The notes below the pieces were generated by a model. It made no database searches, was not told the origin of the DNA, and saw nothing but the letters and a program-made list of their open reading frames with translations. Below, piece by piece: positions 56,066-64,000 of a stretch of 64,000 nt of DNA. This DNA comes from Hepsetus odoe (lineage: Eukaryota; Chordata; Actinopteri; Characiformes; Hepsetidae). The stretch spans positions 18,163,382 through 18,227,381 of the forward strand of contig CM029379.1 in the NCBI GenBank assembly GCA_017165825.1, read 5' to 3'. How positions within the stretch are numbered: position 1 is the stretch's first letter; each line of letters opens with the position of its first letter. The position numbers and the translations under genes were made by a program.

Positions 56066-56205
56066 TTATCTCTCTTCTTATTTTTTTATATCTGAAAGAT
56101 ATAAACTTTTTATATCTCAAAGTCTAGCCCAGAATATGCAGCTGTGTAATTGCAGTCCTTGTATTTTGTCCAAATCATGCAACCATGAATAAAGCAGCAC
56201 CTGGT

Positions 56206-56465
56206 ATGGGGCAGCAGGGACCTAGTGATTAGGGACTAGGCCCCAGGATCAGAAGGTCATGGGTTCGAATCCCAGACCAGTAGGTTGCCCTCAGGTACCC
56301 TTGAGCAAGATACCGTGCCCATCACTGCTCCCTGGGCACTTTAAATAGCTGCCCCCTGCTGTACGGTGTGTGCGGGTAAAAAGCAGAGGTTGTATTTCAA
56401 TGTGGCTCACTGTGTGCTGTGCTGTGTTTCACAATGGCAAGAATAATCACTTTCCTTCACTTTCA
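56206..56465 (+). mobile_element. tRNA-derived SINE (TCACTTTCACTT-tail type)
   Basis: GGGGCAGCAGGGACCTAGTG, B-box GGGTTCGAATCCCAG, GTTGCCCTCAGGTACCC, GCTGCCCCCTGCTG, and the tail GTTTCACAATGGCAAGAAT. Confidence 0.85.
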
Positions 56466-57499
56466 ATTGTAGACGTTTAAAGTATTTTGGGGAACAACTA
56501 GACATTATGACAATATCCATCATTTTTTATAAGTCCTCTGACTTAAGATTGAGTTACCAATTTTAAATGGCAGTGTAATTACAGGCTTCCTATGGGCCAG
56601 TCTTCTTTTATTGGTCAAATAAGAGATCATCTTTCCAGCAGCCAAGTTTTAACTTAGTATATGAAATCATTTTTTTTTCTTTTTTTAATTGAACTATATT
56701 GGCAGCAGCTTCATTCTTCTTTATAAATATCCATAACCATGTGTCAATCTGAAGTGTAGTGGCCTTTCCAAGACCACGTTATTGTTTTCTCCTCCTACCA
56801 TGCCTGTTGATATCAGCTTGCATCAGTTCATCGATCTCTGTATTGTGTTAAACCTATTGGTAGTGTACAACTGTCAAGAAGAAACATTATCAGTTCTTAT
56901 CTTTTTATCCCAGCTCCACGTTTTCACAATACAAAGGGAAGTTTCTGACTTATTTTTCTTGTTTTGCTCTCCCTGACTGACGTGACGACCAACGATACGA
57001 GCGAATACAGAGATATGCCTTCAAGGTTCTACAGTGTATGTGTCTAAATGCAATGAAAATCCTGAGACATTAATTAATTATCATCATTTTGGTACAATAT
57101 GCACTTAAAATAACAGGAAACAGAAGCTATTTAAGCCAATTTAATAAAAATGTTAATTATTTAAAAGCTTTCTAAAGTAGAAATGTATTGTGTTCATTTA
57201 CTATCTTCCTCAAATCATACTTGAGAAATTGCAGGGAGTTAATTTTATTATTAAGCTCTATATTTTTATGTAGCCAAGTGAAAATTTGCAATATTGCATT
57301 TATTGCATGATAATTATAACTGCTCACTTGGCACTGCATTAGGGCTCTGGACATGTTGAACATTTTCATGGATGTGGAGATTCTGCAAACATACGGCCAA
57401 TAAATTTTTCAGTATTCTTAATCTAATCACTCACTTTAAAAACACCGTAAGAATATGAGCCAGCCAGCATAAGCAGCTATCACCTTTAGAGCTGCAACA
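56466..57499. other. tacr3 intron 3, no recognised gene
   Basis: AT-rich; no repeat or open frame with family features. Confidence 0.35.
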
Positions 57500-57670
57500 C
57501 ATATCTTGGCCCACAGAATAAGAGGTTGCAGGTTAGAATCCCACTTCCACTTCCAGCACTATCAGCAATATGTGTCCTTAACCCCAAGTTGCTGCAGACT
57601 GTCCCTGTAATTAGGAAATGAAAGTTGCTAGAGATAAGAGCTTCCGCTAAATACCATGAATGTAAATTTT
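57500..57670 (+). mobile_element. Decayed SINE, second family
   Basis: GGTTAGAATCCCACTTCC (B-box), CCTTAACCCCAAGTTGCTGC, GACTGTCCCTGTAATTAGG, and CGCTAAATACCATGAATGTAA match 37499-37703 with many changes. Confidence 0.65.
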
Positions 57671-57799
57671 TTTAATTAGAAACTGCAGTCATGGTTTGCA
57701 ATAAGATAATCATGACCTTGATATCACATGCACTCATCAGACACAGCAGTATTGTGCGGGTTTTTAAATGTGTATACACTAAGAAGGAACTTTTTAGTT

Positions 57800-58135
57800 A
57801 AGTCGACCGACAAGTTACAGCAACAGGTGAAAGGACTGCAGCTGATCTGCTTCCATGTACAATTTGTGTCTGTCGTCCTCTAGTCCTTTCAGTTTTGGGT
57901 CATTTCCAACCACAGGATTACTGTCTGGATGTTTTAGTCTTTTTTCAACCCAGGAGTAACACTCTGATGTGTAAAAACCCAGCTGTGCCTGTATTGCTGA
58001 TACTTACAAATCAACAATTGCCCTGTTTCTATCTCCACCAAATCCATCACCACCAAAATAATATCTGGTCAGTGGGGTAGATGGAGGTGGATAAATTGTG
58101 CAGCAGCAGGGCTGCAGTAAGTGGAAGGTAAAATG
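57800..58135 (-). mobile_element. Fragment of the TTATTAGAAACACC-type DNA transposon family
   Basis: AACAGGTGAAAGGACTGCAG, CAATTTGTGTCTGTCGTCC, ACCACAGGATTACTGTCTGG, CAACCCAGGAGTAACACTC and CACCACCAAAATAATATCTG follow the internal order of the family on the reverse strand relative to 4419-4690. Both termini are lost. Confidence 0.5.
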
Positions 58136-60434
58136 ATATACTTCACTGTATTTCAAGTTGTGTTTCTGTTATTTTTCAGCCCTTATTTACTTGCAAATAG
58201 CAGAAAAAAACTGTCATTCTTGACTAATTTCAAATTAGTACATCGCTTGCAGAGACCATGATCTCCAAAGGCTTCTCAGGGTGAAATGGTGTATGGGGCA
58301 TGGGAAGCATTGGCATAAGTGGCGATCATAATGCCCAGCTCTGCACCAGAACACCTTTGCACTTCACTCTCCTCTGCCAGCAGTTCTGTCTGCTGGAGAA
58401 CAGTTTCTGAGAAAGACTCCCCCAAGTTGGAAGTACACCCACTTTAACCAGAGAGCCCTGCTGGGATTCTGCTGAGGAATACTGATTGTGTTTTCCAGCA
58501 AAGCAGCTCTTCTCCTGCCTGCTTTAGGAAAAAAAAATCTCACAAAATGCAGGCTTTGCTTCAAATTCAATGTGCCCATTCTTTACATGAAATGTGTTAC
58601 CACAATGCTACCAAAAAGCAGAGAAGTGTGTGTTTGGTCTGATAAGTCAGTCTTTGCCTCAATTATTCACGCTCCATAATGACCCATGTACAGTGACACT
58701 ATAGCCACAAAATCTGAATAATTCCACTCCAAAGCCTTTCAGCTGAACCCAAAACAACTTACGATCCAACATTCTGTTCTGCTGTTTGCTTTCAAGCCTC
58801 TTGTGCAAAAACCTGAATCACATAATTCTGCTAGTCATTCTGCACATCTCGCAGCAAAGGACAATGAAATGAACTTGGAAATGACGATTAGAAAAATATG
58901 TTTTGGTCTCATACAGTCGCATAATTAAAAATGTTTTTGCTGGAGAACACCACAAAGAATTCATCATTACCAAATTTACAGGAAAGCATGACATTATGAT
59001 GAACAGCCAGTTGGGTGAAACATAAGGAGGAGCAAAGTGGCTTATTTTTCAAAGGTGTAGATAGAAAAACACTTATAACAGAAAAGGCAACTCTTTCTCC
59101 ATGGCCACCAAGTTAATGCTAATTGGAGAAGTACTTTATACACTCAATATTTGAGGTAAAATTGGTGCATGAGTCTAACAATTAAGGACTGGACCGACCT
59201 TAGCATAAAGAAAGCGGGCTAAACAAGAGATCCTGATGGTGAGACTTATAGCTAGGATGTGAGCTTACAGGAAGCAAACTGATGTTTGATTGCAGGTTTG
59301 TCCTTTGCAGAAAACTTAACTTAATGTAGGGAAGTATTCATTTCCGGCAATATCCACTTATTTTGATTGGCTATTTTGATGGCATGTGAAATAAGCTACA
59401 TGAATTATTTCAACTTAATGACAATCATAATTAAAATAAAAGCTTGGTATATTCTTACATTAAAATGATGCAACATGTCACTGGACACCTCAGCACACTT
59501 GGAAGGGAACTACAACTTTAAATTTTACATCAGCTAACAGACGTTTGCACAAACTAGCATTACGCCAGTTGACTGGTATATCTGAGAAATAGGAACACAT
59601 ATTTATTGCTCTCATGATCAGTTATGTTTATGTTTAAGCATACAATATCTTATCTTATGAACAACTGAAGGATTCATTTCAGATTATAATCAATGCATTT
59701 TATTTTATATATTAGTTTTGGATAATATTTCTTAAAATGTAACTCTGCTGGCCCTTTCTGTCCAAACTAATCAGTTGTAATTTACATTTACAACATTTTT
59801 AACTGACACTCAGGTAGTCATGGTTGTCACTTTCACTTTCACTCAGGAGACCAACATTTACAAATGTAAGCACGGACTAAAACCTGGGACCACCTGGACA
59901 TAATACAGTTTCTGTTTGCACTCTGATATGTGTCTTATCACAGCTGATCGGTAAGCTAGCTGTAGCTAGCTTCCTCCTACTGTCTTAGATTTGCTCACTT
60001 TGTTTTTCAGTAATGAATGTACTGTGAAGAAGACTGCCATGCTCTCCTCCATGCTGTCATGTTGCCCTGTGGAGGTTTCACTAAAAGCTTATCATGCTGA
60101 AGAGGACTTGGCCAGAGATGGGCTCTCACTCTCTTTTAGGGCTTTTAAAGCCTGAAGAACATAATTAGCTTCATTAGAAAAGCAAGGCAGGAGGCCCTTT
60201 CAATCAGTCAAGTGAAAGAACAGTTTTACTCAGGGTGGGGGGTCAATTATAGCACAGTGAACGTCACTAAAGATTGAACCACTTATGTGTAGAGATCCGG
60301 GGTTGCATCTTCTGTTTTGTCCTGTTGACTTTGAGCATGTTTTGAGGAATGGCAATGTAATGATTATTGCAGTATTCCCTGACCTGTTGATGCTAAAATG
60401 ACCAACGAACTGACACTGGTAAATATCCAGTCAC
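58136..60434. other. tacr3 intron 3, no recognised gene
   Basis: AT-rich. No receptor exon and no clear repeat. Confidence 0.35.
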
Positions 60435-60437
60435 ATG

Positions 60438-60662
60438 AAGCGAAGTGAAAGTGACTATTTGTCATTTTTAAGTACAGCACAGCACACAGTCAAACACAGC
60501 GAAACCACTGCTTTTCACCCATATCCACGTGGCAGCAGGGAACAGCTTTTTAATGTGAAGGGGATGGTCTCTTGCTCAAGGCAACCTACTGGTCTGACAT
60601 TCGAACCCATGACCTTCCAACCCTGGAGCCTATTCCCTAACCACGAGGCCACTGCTGCCCCA
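60438..60662 (-). mobile_element. tRNA-derived SINE (TCACTTTCACTT-tail type)
   Basis: The minus strand has GGGGCAGCAGTGGCCTCGTG (head), GGTCATGGGTTCGAATGTC (B-box), GTTGCCTTGAGCAAGAGAC and the tail AAATGAC then CACTTTCACTTCGCTTC. The middle is shortened. Confidence 0.8.
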
Positions 60663-62397
60663 TCAAAGACCTAATTAAATCTATAAACGTTTGCCTATAT
60701 CCCAACCTTCCCCCTATAGTTTCCATTTATGCGGGGATTTTGAACAACTACACAGCAATGCTTATGACAGCAATATTTCTGCCTTATACACAGCAGGCTG
60801 AGAAGAATGGTGAGAATACAAGACTCTGTAATAAGAGATAATAATGCAAAGTTTGTTCCAACTTTGCAGCAGTAACATCCTCTGACATTTTTGAAGAAAC
60901 TTCAATAGATGTTGGAACATTATTGTGAAGGTTTGCTTGCATTCAGGCATTACTGATTTCACAAACTGAGCTTAGATATGAGTTTTGAGAATGTGGTTTT
61001 CTGCTTCACAGTCTAAAGCTGGAATGGCTCTCTAGCTGAGGACTGAATTTGGGGATAGTAACCTCAGGCTTGTGTGTTGATTCAGAGCATCTCTATCAAT
61101 TGTCAATGGAGATTATTCCATCTGTGTGGACACAATTAAACACCTGTGTCACCAATTGGTGCATCGTCAATATCTGAATTCACGAATTAATGAGATTCAT
61201 TTTTCTCTTTTTATGCATCTGTTTATCATTAATTTTTATCCAGGCAGCCAGTCAGTCATTCATTTAGTTTTTCTCTTCATCCTTTCCTCATCATGCACCT
61301 CATGCACTTCTGTTATTTCTCTTAAGTTAATTTCTCCTTTGTCGACCTGCTTCTCATAACACTTTCATTCATCAAGATTAGTCATTCAGTCTTTCACTCT
61401 CTCTCCTTCTTCCTTTTCCAACCCCCACTTTGATGTCTGATCTCACTTCTAGACACAAAAAACAGATTTTGTTTGCTGAAAACACAGCTCAAATTAGTAG
61501 AGAGGGAAATTGCAGTCCAGCTAATGTGTTTGTTTAGGCTGGATTGTCAAATGCAGACGAAGGCCACCATGGTGGATCCTAGTGGTGACTTAACATTCAA
61601 ACATCTAGTTCTGGTTTATGGGTTTATACAAGTGGTGTAAACCAAAGTTTGCGGTGTTCGTGAGCTGTACCTGACGCAGTGTTAGCATTACATTCAGCCT
61701 ATTAAATTGTAGCTGATTAGAAAATTTCAAAAACTTCTGAAAAATCTGAACATGACACAAAATTACTTATCGTGTTTTAACCTTATATAATCTAAAAAGC
61801 CACAAAAACAATCACTTTTGTAAATAAGATGTAAGTGTGAAGAACCTTTCACATAATATAAACACAAGCAAACTTCTCTGATACTCTGATTTGCTTAACT
61901 GTTGCTCTGTAGTATTGCTTTATGAGCTTGTACCGTTTGTGACTGCCATTAAGGTGTATTGACTCAAAAAATATTCCAGTATCACTGTGTGCTAATGGCC
62001 GGTAGAAGATAATCATAACCAATAATATCTTCATTCTGATGTACATTGATTTTAAATCTTATCAAGTCCAGCAATTCCCTTAATGCAACTGACAGTGTTG
62101 AACAGAATTACTCCTCATTTCTATAATCAACTATTCTACCAGCCAGGATGTTGAACAGCTACTCTACATTCTCAAAAGGAAAAGCTCTTAAGTAGTTCTA
62201 AGTTGCTGTTTTAGAATTTTGAAACAGTTTCTTGACCTTTTAAAAAGGTTTAGAAAGTTTTTTTTTTCAATCTAGACTCCAAACAGGGGTGGGGGGCCGG
62301 GGATTCACCCGGAGATATTAAAACACGCCACATAGAATCTTCTAATCATTTTATATGAACTGCAAATGTGCTTCATCATTGAAAAACCCCACATTAG
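60663..62397. other. tacr3 intron 3, no recognised gene
   Basis: AT-rich; nothing identified. Confidence 0.35.
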
Positions 62398-62450
62398 GGG
62401 CAGCGGTGGCCTAGTGGTTATGGTGTTAGCCGGAGGATCGGGGGTTCAAC
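62398..62450 (+). mobile_element. 3'-truncated SINE head
   Basis: GGGGCAGCGGTGGCCTAGTG, GTTATGGTGTTAGCCGGAGG and GATCGGGGGTTCAA carry the A-box and most of the B-box, then the sequence switches to unrelated AT-rich DNA. Confidence 0.75.
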
Positions 62451-63065
62451 TTTATTTATTTGGAAATAAAGTATAAGATTTAGGCCAGGATTAGGCATAG
62501 TCCATGTCCAGGAAAGTAGCTCATAATCATAGTTGTTTTTAGGCTCAATCACATTTCTACCATTTACATTGGTTTGGGACATAGTTTCCATTTTCTTTGA
62601 TAAAAGTGGGAGAACAAATTTATAAGCTCAACTTGTTTTCTTTTATAAGCCTGACATTTTCTCCATCTAACAGACCCATGAAAATGTGCAACAGCGATAC
62701 AAAGTAAAACTAAATAACAGTTTCATCTTGCAAACAAGTCCATGCATAATAGCAGGGGTGAAAAATACGTAGCAAGAATCAAACATCATTGCTTTCACAA
62801 GTTCACCTCCTTTCCTTTTATGTGTTTATGTTTTGATGGTTGTACTGGATTGTACAGTACTTTGGACAAATAATTGATCCATAGAGCAGCCTTAATTCAC
62901 AATGTTCAGTTTCAACAGTGGGATTTCTCATAACTTCATTGCTGCTACAGCTTAGTTTTTACATATCTGGTGTTATTTTCATATTCATCATATTTGACAG
63001 ATTTTCATCTTTTATGTAAATATAAAATTCACATAAATGATATAAAAATCCCTTACAACTATATA

Positions 63066-63619
63066 CAGTACTGTTCAAAAGTTTTTTTAGGCAGGTGTGA
63101 AAAAATGCTGCAAACAAAGAATGCTTTCAGAAATGGAGTGTTAATCATTTATTTTCATCAATCAACAAAATGAAGTGAATGAACAAAAGAGAAATCTAAA
63201 TCTAATGAATATTTGGTGTGACCACCCTTTGCCTTCAAAACAGCATCAATTCTTCTAGGTACACTAGCACACAGTTTTTGAAGGAACTTGGCTGGTAGAT
63301 TGTTCCAAACATGACTGTGTTTCAACCTCCGTGTGACATTGATGATCATCAGCGCCTGTTTGGTAAAACTGGTCGATTATACACCGACTATAATCCTACA
63401 GAATCCCTGACTTTGTGCAAGTGTACCTAAAAAAATTTATGCTGGTTTGAAGGTAAAAGGTAGTAACACCAAATGTTGATTTTATTTAGATTTTTCTTTT
63501 GTTCGCTCACTTTGCATTTTGTAAACTGATAAAAATAAACAATCACTATTTATATTTCTGAAAGCATTCTTTGTTTGCAGCATTTTTTCATACCCTCCTA
63601 AAACCTTTGCACAGTACTG
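63066..63619 (-). mobile_element. Internally deleted Tc1-like transposon, second copy
   Basis: It starts CAGTACTGTTCAAAAGTTT and ends with the inverted CCTTTGCACAGTACTG, flanked by TA. Arms of about 210 bp are inverted copies. The minus strand of the left arm encodes VWNNLPAEFLQKLCASVPRR and VLKAKGGHTKY (transposase C-terminus). The centre (63310-63410) differs from the copy at 9917 and resembles the non-coding 5' region of related Tc1 elements, so the two copies have different internal deletions. Confidence 0.83.
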
Positions 63620-64000
63620 TATACTTACAACTAATAAAATAAAAAAACTTTCTGAAGATGGCTGCCTCATCTTCATAAAAAGTCCGGCTAGTTATGTTAT
63701 CAGACATCCCGAGGGGCCAGAAGTGTGAGCAATGTGAAATGTCATGCAGTGATTGGAGAGATATTGGACAGCCATGCTAGAGTGAGCCTGGAACTCATAA
63801 TCACAGACTTGAAAATGAAATCTTGTAATAAGAGGACTCATCTAGTGTCTGCCTGGTTTTTGAGAAAACTTGTAGAAATAAACTCCCACTATAATGGCCC
63901 AGAAAATTCCCATGTGTGGAATCATATTGTTAAAAATGCAAATTTTAATCACTTTGTCATGTTCAGTTTTTTTATTTTATACCACAATCCACAATACCAC
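63620..64000. other. tacr3 intron 3, end of window
   Basis: AT-rich sequence with no recognised feature. Confidence 0.35.

Overview
This window is nuclear DNA of a ray-finned fish. The evidence is spliced genes with GT-AG introns, an AT-rich background, many tRNA-derived SINEs, Tc1-like elements with TA target sites, RTE-like LINE 3' ends and long microsatellites. The repeat mix resembles that of otophysan fishes (characins, catfishes); that lineage guess is inference. No bacterial, viral or CRISPR-like structure was found.

Three protein-coding genes are visible, all on the + strand. (1) Positions 1-1850 hold the 3' part of a gene with small phase-0 exons encoding a Pro/Ala/Gln-rich, then acidic, secreted-type protein with an SSDEE motif. 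The architecture fits the secretory calcium-binding phosphoprotein (SCPP) family, but the exact member is not recognised. (2) Positions 3588-7074 hold a complete cyclic nucleotide-gated channel alpha subunit, closest to CNGA1. Six coding exons join in frame to 2151 nt (716 aa). It has a Lys/Glu-rich N-terminus, S1-S6, a TIGETP pore, a cyclic-nucleotide-binding domain, a C-terminal coiled coil and an unusual Glu/Lys/Pro-rich tail. (3) Exons 1-3 of a tachykinin receptor, best matched to TACR3 (NK3R), lie at 33343-33710, 44634-44822 and 45847-45997. They encode 236 residues, from the N-terminus through TM5 and into intracellular loop 3. The remaining exons were not found and must lie beyond 64000, so intron 3 exceeds 18 kb.

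The 26 kb between the channel and the receptor, and the receptor introns, hold mostly repeats: at least 16 SINE copies of two main head types, LINE 3' fragments, two internally deleted Tc1-like elements with long inverted arms (9917-10469 and 63066-63619), pieces of two further non-autonomous DNA transposon families, and microsatellites. A few GC-richer stretches with homeodomain-type TAATTA words are listed as weak candidates for conserved non-coding elements.

No new multi-gene system is visible. The most unusual points are the acidic tail on the CNGA1-like subunit, the receptor intron 1 whose donor and acceptor both sit inside GT repeats, a roughly 450-bp polypyrimidine tract ending in a good splice acceptor just 5' of receptor exon 1, and the long-armed deleted Tc1-like elements. 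Known family facts are from memory; no database search was run.
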